DNA of 64,000 nucleotides from Spartobacteria bacterium (lineage in GTDB: Bacteria; Verrucomicrobiota; Verrucomicrobiia; Chthoniobacterales; UBA10450), in NCBI GenBank assembly GCA_003169975.1, contig PNAA01000021.1, positions 41,738-105,737 of the forward strand, read 5' to 3'. Shown piece by piece: positions 26,459-34,625 of the stretch. Within the stretch, counting starts at the first letter, position 1. Each line of letters opens with the position of its first letter. Under the pieces are notes generated by a model that was given only the letters and a program-made list of their open reading frames with translations, did no database searches and was not told where the DNA came from. The position numbers were made by a program, and so were the translations under genes.

Positions 26459-27016
26459 TCAATCCCGGGCCACGGGTGCGGATGCGACACCCTCGGCCTC
26501 GACCAATGACAGCGGTGGAGGGGATTGGACGGAAGCGACGATCTCGGCCTGGATCAACCGTAATTCGGCATAGATGTCTGTCGGGTTGACGGTGACGGCG
26601 ACATATTGGGTGGGCTCGCCACCGAGCAGTAAAGCTTTCTCAGTTGCGATACCGTAAACTACGGCGGCTTGGGAACAGCCGGCTTGGTCGATTGTGTGCT
26701 CGACTCGATCAGCGGCCTTGTCGGCGATTCGGAGGGACTTGGTCAGGAGCTGTGCTTTCCGCTCCTGTGTGCTGAGTACGGCTGATTGCATCGGCGTGAT
26801 TGCGTCGATTGCATCGGGTCTTGCCAATTCTCGGGCCAGCTCCGGGCGCTGGAGCAATTTCGCGGCTACGATCTGCTGCGTCCATCCCTCGCGTTTGGAA
26901 CGTGCGAGGACCGTCCCGGCTGGGATGCCCATGTTGCGAGCGATCTCACGCAGGCCGATGCCGCTGGCGTAGGCGGTGCGGATTTCCGCCCAGGTTGCTG
27001 CGGGGATGCGGTTCAT
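26459..27016 (-). CDS. Helix-turn-helix protein resembling small terminase subunits
   Basis: 185 residues. Residues about 6-45 form an HTH (WAEIRTAYASGIGLREIARN, MGIPAGTVLARSKREGW) like those of phage small terminases and site-specific DNA-binding proteins. A helical middle (ERKAQLLTKSLRIADKAADR) may oligomerise. No other packaging gene is present, so the role is unproven; excision control is possible. It is the first gene inside the left end. Confidence 0.6.
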   Translation of the reverse strand: MNRIPAATWAEIRTAYASGIGLREIARNMGIPAGTVLARSKREGWTQQIVAAKLLQRPELARELARPDAIDAITPMQSAVLSTQERKAQLLTKSLRIADKAADRVEHTIDQAGCSQAAVVYGIATEKALLLGGEPTQYVAVTVNPTDIYAELRLIQAEIVASVQSPPPLSLVEAEGVASAPVARD

Positions 27017-27208
27017 GTTCGTTTGAACTTAATGACCGGCGCGGGCGATTGCAACGAGCAAACGTCAACAAATCAGCTTATCGCGCTGAATTTCGCAAAC
27101 GAACCCAGTTAGGACTCCGCAAATCAGCATTCGGGCAGGAAATGTTCAGTCTTTCGCAAAAAACGGAGCGCAGACGGAAAATCGAAGGCGCAGTGAAAGC
27201 TTGTAAAT

Positions 27209-27303
27209 AGATCTGGATCTGGCTTGGACGCTTATCCTGGGGGCTCCACCCCTCTTTCAGACCTGCGGTCGAAGGTGAACTGCCCGGGGTAGAGGAAATG
27301 TCC
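27209..27303 (+). promoter_or_regulatory. Conserved kelch leader, copy 1
   Basis: Starts AGATCTGGATCTGG and ends at the ATG of kelch gene 1. Shares with copies at 28950 and 30860 the segments CCTGGGGG, CTTTCAGACCTGCGGTCG and CCCGGGGTA. GACC-TGC-GGTC is a hairpin; CCTGGG can pair with CCCGGG around it. The similarity extends upstream to about 27055, matching 30704 onward. Confidence 0.65.
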
Positions 27304-28839
27304 ATGAACAATCCAGCTCAACTGTCAGAAGCCAAAAATCCAATCAGAACCTCACTTGCGCACGCGCTCACCGATCTACAGTCCGTTGCCTTGATTGCTG
27401 CGCGGCAGTTCGCAATCCCGCTGCTTCTTCTGGGAGCGGGGCTGATCCTCGTGCAACCGTGTGCCGCTACTCCCTTTCAATGGGAATTTACCGGCAACCT
27501 TAGTGTTGCTCGGTGGGACCACACGGCGACGTTGCTCTCCGACGGCAAGCTGCTTGTCGCAGGTGGCTACGATAACGGGAATAACCTCGCGAGCGCGGAA
27601 CTCTACGATCCAGCGACAGGGAATTGGACTGTCACCGGCAGCCTCAATACAGGCCGCACTGACGGCACGGCGACGTTGCTCTCCGATGGTAGGGTGCTCG
27701 TAGTAGGTGGCTACAACTATAACAGCGGCGGCATTCTCGCGAGCGCGGAACTCTATGATCCAGCTACGGGAACTTGGACTATGACCGGCAGCCTCAATAC
27801 CGCCCGTTTCAGCCACGCCGCAACATTGCTCTCTGACGGCACGGTGCTGGTCGCAGGTGGCAACGGGGGCGGCTTCTATCTCGCGAGCGCGGAACTTTAC
27901 GACCCGGCCACGGGAAATTGGACTGTCACCGGCAGCCTCAATGCAGGCCGCGATCATACCGCGGCAACATTGCTCTTCAACGGCAAAGTGCTGGTCGCAG
28001 CCGGCGGCGGCTATCTCGCGAGCGCGGAACTCTACGACCCAGCCACCGGAAATTGGACTATCACCGGTAGCCTCCATACAGGCCGCTATTACCACACCAC
28101 AACGTTACTCTCCGATGGAAGGGTGCTCGTAGTAGGTGGCTATGCCCTCGGCCCCGTCGATATCGGGAGCGCGGAACTCTACGATCCAGCCACCGGAACG
28201 TGGACTTACACCGGCAGCCTCAATACTGCTCGGGACACCCACACAGCGACCTTGCTGCCCAACGGCGAGGTGCTGGTCGCAGGCGGTCACAGTTCTGAGG
28301 TTGGTGCTCTCGCGAGCGCGGAAGTCTACGATCCAGCCACCGGAACGTGGACTTACAGCGGCAGCCTCAATACTGCTCGGTACTGGCACACGTCGACGTT
28401 GCTGGTCAACGGCGAAGTGCTGGCCGCAGCTGGCTATAACTTTAACGCCGGCGGCACTCTCGCGAGCGCGGAACTTTATGATCCCGGGATCACAGCCGCC
28501 ACACACGTTGATGGCAGCGGCACCATCGATAACCAAGGGAACAAAGTCACCTTCAAATTTCGCGCGAGACAGGGCGGTGACGGGTCCCTTGGTGATTTTT
28601 CCTTTTGCGATCCCGCTGCTGGTGTCTGCATAACGAAGGCGAAAATTCGGAGCCTCTCCATCACGGGCAACAGCGCCCAGTTCAGCGGCCAAGGTTATTT
28701 GGAGAATGGGAGCAGAGTCACGTTCAACGTCAACGTAACTGATAACGGAGAGCCCGGAACCTCGGACACGATTTCGATCAGCCTGAGCGACGGTTATTCC
28801 GTCAGCGGCACCCTCAGGAGGGGCGATATCCGAATTTAG
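27304..28839 (+). CDS. Secreted kelch-repeat protein 1
   Basis: ATG at 27304 is preferred over 27298 by ribosome-site spacing and by homology to gene 2 (MNNPAQL/MNSPAPL). A long signal region (FAIPLLLLGAGLILVQPCAA) is followed by seven kelch blades of about 50 residues, each with HTATLL, GGY and LASAELYDPATGTWT. The end, about 110 residues (GSGTIDNQGNKVTFKFRARQ to DTISISLSDGYSVSGTL), resembles the post-COAP-1 domain. A beta-propeller for extracellular binding; the ligand is unknown. Confidence 0.85.
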   Translation: MNNPAQLSEAKNPIRTSLAHALTDLQSVALIAARQFAIPLLLLGAGLILVQPCAATPFQWEFTGNLSVARWDHTATLLSDGKLLVAGGYDNGNNLASAELYDPATGNWTVTGSLNTGRTDGTATLLSDGRVLVVGGYNYNSGGILASAELYDPATGTWTMTGSLNTARFSHAATLLSDGTVLVAGGNGGGFYLASAELYDPATGNWTVTGSLNAGRDHTAATLLFNGKVLVAAGGGYLASAELYDPATGNWTITGSLHTGRYYHTTTLLSDGRVLVVGGYALGPVDIGSAELYDPATGTWTYTGSLNTARDTHTATLLPNGEVLVAGGHSSEVGALASAEVYDPATGTWTYSGSLNTARYWHTSTLLVNGEVLAAAGYNFNAGGTLASAELYDPGITAATHVDGSGTIDNQGNKVTFKFRARQGGDGSLGDFSFCDPAAGVCITKAKIRSLSITGNSAQFSGQGYLENGSRVTFNVNVTDNGEPGTSDTISISLSDGYSVSGTLRRGDIRI

Positions 28840-28949
28840 TAAGGAAACTCACGGCAGAATTGTCGAGCCCGCCGTTTCTATGATGGGCTTTTCGAGTCGA
28901 AAGATTTTGCTCGACAAACGCAAAGCGAATCGGTCAATCTGCGAATCAC

Positions 28950-29049
28950 AGATCTGGATCTGGCGCGGACGTTTATTCCTGGGGGCCTCTTCCCCTCTTT
29001 CAGACCTGCGGTCGAAGGTGGACCACCCGGGGTAAAAGGAAAACGTTCC
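28950..29049 (+). promoter_or_regulatory. Conserved kelch leader, copy 2
   Basis: Same AGATCTGGATCTGG start, CCTGGGGG, GACCTGCGGTCG hairpin and CCCGGGGTAAAAGG as the other two copies, ending at the ATG of kelch gene 2. Upstream sequence differs from copies 1 and 3, so the conserved unit is just this ~100 nt. Confidence 0.65.
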
Positions 29050-30585
29050 ATGAACAGTCCAGCTCCACTGCCAAACGCCAAGAATCCAATCAGAACCTCA
29101 CTTGCGCACGCGCTCACGGATCTACAATCCATTGCCTTGATAGCGGCGTGGCAGTTCGCAGTCCCGCTGCTTCTTCTGGGAGCAGGGCTGATGCTCGTGC
29201 AACCGTGTGCCGCTACTCCCTTCCAATGGCAGTATACCGGCAGCCTCAATACTGCTCGGGACACCCACACCGCGACTTTGCTTTTCGATGGCAGGGTACT
29301 GGTCGCAGGTGGCGATAGCCACGGCGTTTATCTCGCGAGTGCGGAACTCTACGATCCAGCCACGGGAACTTGGACCGTCACCGGCAGCCTCAATACCGCT
29401 CGGGAAGACCACACGGCAACGTTGCTCTCCGATGGCAGGGTACTTGTCGTTGGTGGCTACAATACCGGTCTCAGTCTCGCGAGCGCGGAACTCTACGATC
29501 CAGCCACGGAAACTTGGACTGTCACCGGCAGCCTCAATACTGGCCGGTACCTCCACACGGCGACGTTGCTAGCCAACGGCAAGGTGCTGGTGGCAGGTGG
29601 CTTTGGAAACGCCGGCGGCTGGCTCGCGAGCGCGGAGCTCTACGATCCAGCCACGGGAAACTGGACCGTCACCGGCAGCCTCAATACTTCTCGGGGCGAC
29701 CACACGACGACCTTGCTCGCCGATGGCAGGGTACTTGTCGCAGGCGGTTACAACGGCGGTCTCTATCTCGCGGACGCAGAATTTTACGATCCAGCTACTG
29801 AAAATTGGACCGTTACCGGCAGCCTCAATACTGCTCGGATCGGGCACACAGCGACCTTGCTCCCCGATGGCAAGGTGCTTGTCGCAGGCGGTATTGGGAA
29901 TGACCTCGTCCGTCTCGCGAGCGCGGAATTGTACGATCCAGCCACGGGAACTTGGACTTACACAGGCAGCCTCAATACCGCTCGGGAAGACCACACGGCG
30001 ACGTTGCTCACCAACGGCGAGGTGCTGGTGGCAGGCGGTGTCGGGGCCAGCTTTCCCGAGCTCGCGAGCGCGGAATTGTACGATCCAGTTATCGGAACTT
30101 GGACTGTCACCGGCAGCCTCAATACTGGCCGGTACCTCCACACGGCGACGTTGCTAGCCAACGGCAAGGTGCTGGTCGCAGCAGGTTTTCAGGCCGGTTT
30201 TGATCTCGCAAGCGCAGAACTTTACGATCCCGGAATCGAAGACACACAGGTCAAAGGCCGCGGCTCCATCGATAACCAGGGGAATGAAGTCACCTTCAAA
30301 TTTCGCGCGAGGCAGGGCGGTGACGGGTCCCTCGGTTATTTTTCCTTTTGCGATCCTGCTGCTGGTGTCTGCATAACGAACGCGAAAATTCGGAGCCTTT
30401 CGATCACGGGCAACAGCGCCCAGTTCAGCGGCCAAGGTCATTTGGAGAATGGGAGCAGAGTCAGGTTCAACGTGAATGTGACTGACAACGGAGAGCCCGG
30501 AACCTCGGACACGATTTCGATCAGCCTGAGCGACGGTTATTCCGTCAGCGGTACGCTAATCAGGGGAGATATCCGAATTCAGTAA
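29050..30585 (+). CDS. Secreted kelch-repeat protein 2
   Basis: 511 residues, paralogue of gene 1: similar signal region, seven kelch blades and an almost identical post-COAP-like C-terminal domain (VTDNGEPGTSDTISISLSDG). Blades 3 and 7 share about 75 bp of identical DNA (about 29517-29592 and 30102-30177), a sign of recent recombination between repeats. AAAAGG ribosome-binding site upstream. Likely exported; the binding target is unknown. Confidence 0.85.
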   Translation: MNSPAPLPNAKNPIRTSLAHALTDLQSIALIAAWQFAVPLLLLGAGLMLVQPCAATPFQWQYTGSLNTARDTHTATLLFDGRVLVAGGDSHGVYLASAELYDPATGTWTVTGSLNTAREDHTATLLSDGRVLVVGGYNTGLSLASAELYDPATETWTVTGSLNTGRYLHTATLLANGKVLVAGGFGNAGGWLASAELYDPATGNWTVTGSLNTSRGDHTTTLLADGRVLVAGGYNGGLYLADAEFYDPATENWTVTGSLNTARIGHTATLLPDGKVLVAGGIGNDLVRLASAELYDPATGTWTYTGSLNTAREDHTATLLTNGEVLVAGGVGASFPELASAELYDPVIGTWTVTGSLNTGRYLHTATLLANGKVLVAAGFQAGFDLASAELYDPGIEDTQVKGRGSIDNQGNEVTFKFRARQGGDGSLGYFSFCDPAAGVCITNAKIRSLSITGNSAQFSGQGHLENGSRVRFNVNVTDNGEPGTSDTISISLSDGYSVSGTLIRGDIRIQ

Positions 30586-30859
30586 GCGACACTTAGCATC
30601 AAAGATTTTTGCTTGTCTATTGCTGCACTGCACACGGCTTCATCGAGCTTTGGAATGTTCGAGGAAGGCAATGCCGAGCTGGAGGAGATTGACCCCTTCT
30701 GCCAACGAGCAAACGTCAACAATCAGTTTATCGCGCTGAATTTCGCAACGAACTCAGTTCCGACTCCGCAAATCAACATTTGGGCAGGAAATGGTCAGTC
30801 CTTCGCACGAGACGCAGAGCGGGAAAAAATGGAAGCCGTAAGACTCGCTGTTATCGAAT
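30586..30859. other. Intergenic region duplicated from upstream of kelch gene 1
   Basis: From about 30704 it matches the region upstream of gene 1 (from about 27055), including GAGCAAACGTCAACAA and TATCGCGCTGAATTTCGCAA, with substitutions. I see no supported gene here. With the leader that follows, the gene-free stretch is 374 nt. Confidence 0.6.
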
Positions 30860-30959
30860 AGATCTGGATCTGGCGTGGACGTTTATCCTGGGGGCTCCAC
30901 CTCTCTTTCAGACCTGCGGTCGGAGATGAACCACCCCGGGGTAAAAGGAACCAACCGTT
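30860..30959 (+). promoter_or_regulatory. Conserved kelch leader, copy 3
   Basis: Same conserved blocks as copies 1 and 2 (AGATCTGGATCTGG, CCTGGGGGCTCCACCT, GACCTGCGGTCGG, CCCCGGGGTAAAAGG), ending at the start of kelch gene 3 although that gene has an unrelated N-terminus. Conservation before unrelated 5' coding sequence argues for a function of the leader itself. Confidence 0.65.
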
Positions 30960-32078
30960 ATGTATTCACCAAATAAAATCATCAGAACTATGAGTCTTAT
31001 CGGCGCATTCGCCTTCGCTACGATCTCGCCGACAGCGCGAGCAGTCGATCCCCCACCGGACGGAGGCTATCCCAACGGCAACACCGCTGAGGGCGATAAT
31101 GCACTCTTCAACCTCACGACTGGTGCTGACAATACGGCGATGGGGGTTGATGCGCTGGACAGCAACACAACCGGCTCTGACAACGCCCTGGTGAGTTGGA
31201 GCTGGAGGACCACAGGCAGGCTCACAACCCCACGTTATGCTCACACGGCGACGTTGCTACAAGACGGCAAGGTCCTTGTTGCAGGGGGACAAAACGGAAA
31301 TATCTTGGTTTTGGCGAGCGCCGAACTGTACGACCCGGCGAGCCGTACCTGGACGGCCACGGGCAGCCTCAATACTGCCCGCATTCTCCCCACGATGACG
31401 TTGCTGCAAAACGGCATGGTCCTTGTTGCAGGGGGAATTGACAGCAATGGCATTTCCGTGAGCGCCGAACTGTACGACCCAGCGAGCGGGACCTGGACTG
31501 TCACAGGCAGCCTCAACACCGCACGCTTTCGTCACACGGCGACGTTGCTACAAAACGGCATGGTCCTTGTTGCGGGGGGACAAATCGACCATTTCGTTTC
31601 TTCCGCGAGCGCGGAACTGTACGACCCGGCGAGCGGGACCTGGAGGGCCACAGGCAGCCTCAACACCGCACACGCTTATCACACGGCGACGTTGCTACAA
31701 AACGGCATGGTCCTTGTTGCAGGGGGATGGGATATCACCGGCTATGCTTCCGCGAGCGCCGAACTGTACGAGCCGGCGAGCCGTACCTGGATTACCACGG
31801 GCAGCCTCAACACCGCACGCGAACAGCACACGGCGACGTTGCTACAAAACGGCATCGTCCTTGTTGCAGCGGGAAATGACAGCAATTTCGTGGTTTTGGC
31901 GAGCGCCGAACTGTACGACCCAGCGAGCCGTACCTGGACTACCACAGGCAGCCTCAACACCGCATGCTTTGAACCCACGATGACGTTGCTACACAACGGC
32001 ACGGTCCTTGTTGCAGGAGGATTTAACAAACACGGCAGCGCTCTGGCGAGGGCGGAACTGGGACACGGTCAACGCTAA
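30960..32078 (+). CDS. Chimeric secreted kelch protein 3, probably truncated
   Basis: 372 residues. The signal peptide (SLIGAFAFATISPTARA) and residues about 35-75 (NTAEGDNALFNLTTGADNTA, MGVDALDSNTTGSDNAL) are left-handed-helix type repeats as in YadA-like adhesin heads or tail fibres, not kelch. Six kelch blades follow, with HTATLLQNGMVLVAGG and SAELYDPASRTWT. It ends abruptly (ALARAELGHGQR) inside a blade, and lacks the C-terminal domain of genes 1 and 2, so the 3' end looks lost or frameshifted. Confidence 0.75.
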   Translation: MYSPNKIIRTMSLIGAFAFATISPTARAVDPPPDGGYPNGNTAEGDNALFNLTTGADNTAMGVDALDSNTTGSDNALVSWSWRTTGRLTTPRYAHTATLLQDGKVLVAGGQNGNILVLASAELYDPASRTWTATGSLNTARILPTMTLLQNGMVLVAGGIDSNGISVSAELYDPASGTWTVTGSLNTARFRHTATLLQNGMVLVAGGQIDHFVSSASAELYDPASGTWRATGSLNTAHAYHTATLLQNGMVLVAGGWDITGYASASAELYEPASRTWITTGSLNTAREQHTATLLQNGIVLVAAGNDSNFVVLASAELYDPASRTWTTTGSLNTACFEPTMTLLHNGTVLVAGGFNKHGSALARAELGHGQR

Positions 32079-32348
32079 AATCCGCTGCGATGGATCAAAG
32101 AAGCGGCCTTCTCGCAGCTTAAAATCAACTGTGCCCATGCCAGAACGTGAGCGACCAGGTTTCAAGACTGGCGTCGGCTCCTCATGTAGTGGCCAACTAA
32201 TTGAAAATCATCGAAGTCAGGCCATCGAAGAAATTCAAGGGCGCCTGGGTCGCCTTTGAAGCGCCGGGCGTCGATCCGGCCCGGTCAAGCGCAACGTCAT
32301 GGTTCGGCGGCCGAGCCCGTCCTCGCGCCGGGCGATGGCACGCCCATA

Positions 32349-33106
32349 TTATCGATTACCTTTGGCCCGATTGTGGGTAATGCACAGCATCTGGCAGTTC
32401 TTGGCCGAGCTTCCGCCGCCCTTGCTCCATGCGGAAACGTGGTCGGCGTCCATTTCCTCGAACTTATAGATCCTGCTCTTGTTCGCGCCGTGCCCAATCG
32501 CGCAGAGCGGGCAGTTGGACTCGCCCGGCCGCTATGCTCCGGGACTTTTACGTCGAGCTGCAATGAATACCAGGGGCTGCTGAAATAGGCGTCCAAAGTG
32601 GAAATGCTTAGCGGGCGTCGTTCCATATGAAAAGCATCGGTTCCCCATATCATGCGATCTGGGCGCAGAGATGCGGCCATCTGCTTGCGCTCTTCGGGGG
32701 GTATTTCAAGCCAATGCCTCGCTGGAAAGTGAGTGCACTCTGCAAGAAAGTGGAGGTCATGATCTAATTTGGTCGTGACGACCAAATTAGGGTGTTTGAT
32801 CCGTGCCCTTTCGCACCAACTCTTCTTCTTCGCACCGTCGCTGCGCGGCATCGGGTTTGACCGAGCCCATTTCCTGAAATCCGGCATATCCGCGTGGTGA
32901 AAAGCCCATTTCTCTCTCACAACTTCAATCTCTGCTTTCACCTCTCCACACTCCCAACTGTATTCGTAGAGGTAACATGCTTCTGTTTGCTCGGGGTGGG
33001 GGCAGGCTGCAAAGTTCCACTCTTCAGTCTTGATCGGAGCCTTGTTTGAACTTCGGCCCGAGGCGTCCAACAGATACTCTTTTTGATATTTTCCGCCGGT
33101 TTTCAT
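32349..33106 (-). pseudogene. HNH-endonuclease gene with frameshifts
   Basis: The 5' part (33106 to about 32600) reads as a genuine protein: EEWNFAACPHPEQTEACYLY, then RKWARSNPMP and MIWGTDAFHMERRPLSI. The HNH domain lies in another frame at 32349-32531: ESNCPLCAIGHGANKSRIYK and EEMDADHVSAWSKGGGSSAK then NCQMLCITHNRAKGNR, with CxxC, DH, and N/H metal-site residues intact. At least one and probably two frameshifts separate them, so no full product is made. Confidence 0.7.
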
Positions 33107-33248
33107 CCGAAAATCTGCGCGCCCATGCAGCGCCCCCGAAATTTAATAGGCAACGGGATGCCGGGGGCTGGGGCCGGCTACCCTCAGCCCGCCGAAATAA
33201 TAGATTCCTTAGGCGCCGGGGACCAGCTTTAACGTCCGCCATTCCCGC

Positions 33249-34400
33249 TCAGGCCGTGGCTGCCGGGAAGGGAATCACGTCCGCCTGCTTGGTGGCGACC
33301 GGCGCGAAGCTCACCTTCAACGCCTGCGCAACGCTGTGCTCCTGCCGCAGATGCCCATAAGTTTTCATCGCAAGCGCGCCGCCGTCTTTGTGTCCAAGCC
33401 ACCTTGAAACGGTCGGAACATCGACCCCGCTCTCGATGCAGATCGTCGCGAACAAGTGCCGCAGGTCGTGGTGCGTGATTCGCGCCATGCCGACCCGCGC
33501 TGCCGCGCGATCCATCGACTTCTGACACTCGCGTACCAGGAACACCTTCGCATCACTCGGCTCGTCAGCGCGGCTCTCTCTCAAACGCTCGAATAAGGCT
33601 CGCGCTTCCGCGATCATCGGCACGCGACGCACTTCGCTGTTCTTCGTTGCTTCCTGCGGATCGCCGCGCACTGCGATCATTCCGGTTTCAAACTCAAGAT
33701 CGCGCCACTCAATTTGCCGCGCCTCCCCAACCCGGCAGCCGGTGAATGCCATGCCTTGTGCAAGATCAGCGCAATTCCGCGAGTCACGGCTCTGAGCCGT
33801 CTCCATCGTGCGAATGAACGCGGCGAACTGCGCCCGGCTCGGCAGCGTGAGCGCCTTTTGACGGATCGGCTTGCGCTTTAGCGCCGCTGCGGGGTTCGAG
33901 TAAATCACACCGCACTCAATGGCCACGTCCAGGACGTGCCGCAGGATCGCCACAGTGTTGTTAAAGCGCGTCGGACTGCTCCCCTTGGCGAATCGTGCCG
34001 CCCAATCGCGGCACTGCACCTGGGTAAGCTTGCGGACTTCCATTTCAGAAAGCGCCGGCCAGCTCTTTTTCAGCGCGGCGAGAACTTCGGCGTAGTAGTC
34101 GCGTGTGCGTCGCTTGATCTTCACGTTCTCAGCGAGGCGCTGCACGTAAAGCTCGGCGGCCGTACCGAACGTCAGCTTCGCGCTCGACGCATCGGCCTGC
34201 ACTTTGCGCGTTTCACGGTGACCTCTGAGGAACTCCGCGAGCCGCGCTTCGGCAACGCTGAAGTGCTTCGTCTTGAGCGACCGCCAAACTTCTTTGCCGT
34301 TCGCATACGCTCTGGCATAGTAGCCTCCAGATCGCTTGTGCCTGACGAGATTCGAGAGCCGCGTTTTCTCCCAAGTTTGCGGTGTTTTGCACTGTTTCAC
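33249..34400 (-). CDS. Tyrosine recombinase (integrase)
   Basis: GTG start at 34398-34400, 383 residues. N-terminal arm-binding region, SAM-like core-binding domain (residues about 75-165), catalytic domain with Arg in FTGCRVGEARQIEWRDL, HDLRHLFAT (HxxR), WLGHK and the nucleophile Tyr in MKTYGHLRQ. All catalytic residues are present. Positioned 73 nt from the tRNA-Arg with its 5' end toward attR; its start region overlaps the 17-nt end repeat. Catalyses insertion and excision of the element. Confidence 0.94.
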   Translation of the reverse strand: MKQCKTPQTWEKTRLSNLVRHKRSGGYYARAYANGKEVWRSLKTKHFSVAEARLAEFLRGHRETRKVQADASSAKLTFGTAAELYVQRLAENVKIKRRTRDYYAEVLAALKKSWPALSEMEVRKLTQVQCRDWAARFAKGSSPTRFNNTVAILRHVLDVAIECGVIYSNPAAALKRKPIRQKALTLPSRAQFAAFIRTMETAQSRDSRNCADLAQGMAFTGCRVGEARQIEWRDLEFETGMIAVRGDPQEATKNSEVRRVPMIAEARALFERLRESRADEPSDAKVFLVRECQKSMDRAAARVGMARITHHDLRHLFATICIESGVDVPTVSRWLGHKDGGALAMKTYGHLRQEHSVAQALKVSFAPVATKQADVIPFPAATA

Positions 34401-34405
34401 AGCCT

Positions 34406-34428
34406 GACCGTAGAACTTGACCGTAGAA
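34406..34428 (+). repeat. Right pair of GACCGTAGAA direct repeats
   Basis: Copies at 34406-34415 and 34419-34428, 13 bp apart start to start as at the left end. They lie immediately upstream of the integrase start, so integrase binding here could also control its own expression. TTGACC at 34417-34422 could serve as a -35 box for the tRNA; the -10 is uncertain. Confidence 0.7.
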
Positions 34429-34473
34429 CGCGCAAGAAGAATCTTTTATCTCAAGCGAGTTTACCTATGAATG

Positions 34474-34546
34474 GCGCCCATAGCTCAGCCGGATAGAGCA
34501 TCGGATTTCTAATCCGACGGTCGGAGGTTCGAGTCCTCCTGGGCGC
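34474..34546 (+). tRNA. tRNA-Arg (UCU anticodon); bases 1-40 are attR
   Basis: Acceptor stem GCGCCCA/TGGGCGC, D-arm GCTCAGCCGGATAGAGC, anticodon stem with loop TTTCTAA (anticodon TCT), T-arm GGAGGTTCGAGTCCTCC. No encoded CCA. The first 40 nt are repeated at 26235-26274, so the 5' half and upstream sequence now come from the integrated element. Confidence 0.95.
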
Positions 34547-34625
34547 GCGCTGGCACGCCGAGGTTCGAAATTCGTAGAATCGTGAATCGATGCTGCGCAA
34601 GGCCCCGAGTCACGAGTCTCGATTC

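Larger units (their letters stand above)
26235..34513. mobile_element. Integrative element in tRNA-Arg(UCU), about 8.2 kb
   Basis: Bounded by a 40-bp direct repeat (26235-26274 and 34474-34513). It carries a tyrosine integrase next to the intact tRNA, an HTH protein, three kelch genes and a decayed HNH nuclease gene. No replication, conjugation or capsid genes are visible, so it is a satellite-like or degraded element. The GCCTAACGA word is missing after 26286 and reappears only at 35509. Confidence 0.85.

Noticed and set aside
26218..26490. Minus-strand open frame across attL
   Set aside because: It spans the tRNA fragment and the junction, with no recognisable domain.
30613..30861. 82-residue plus-strand open frame before kelch gene 3
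   Set aside because: No homologous frame is conserved in the matching region upstream of kelch gene 1; the similarity there is nucleotide-level.
27500..32050. Regular ~150-bp repeats considered as a CRISPR-like or satellite array
   Set aside because: They encode kelch blades in frame with signal peptides; no short palindromic repeats with unique spacers.
32201..32380. Plus-strand frame TTG-KIIEVRPSKKFKGAWVAFE...
   Set aside because: The first 25 residues look protein-like (DUF2188-style), but there is no ribosome site, it turns Arg-rich, and it overlaps the HNH domain antisense. At most a gene scrap.
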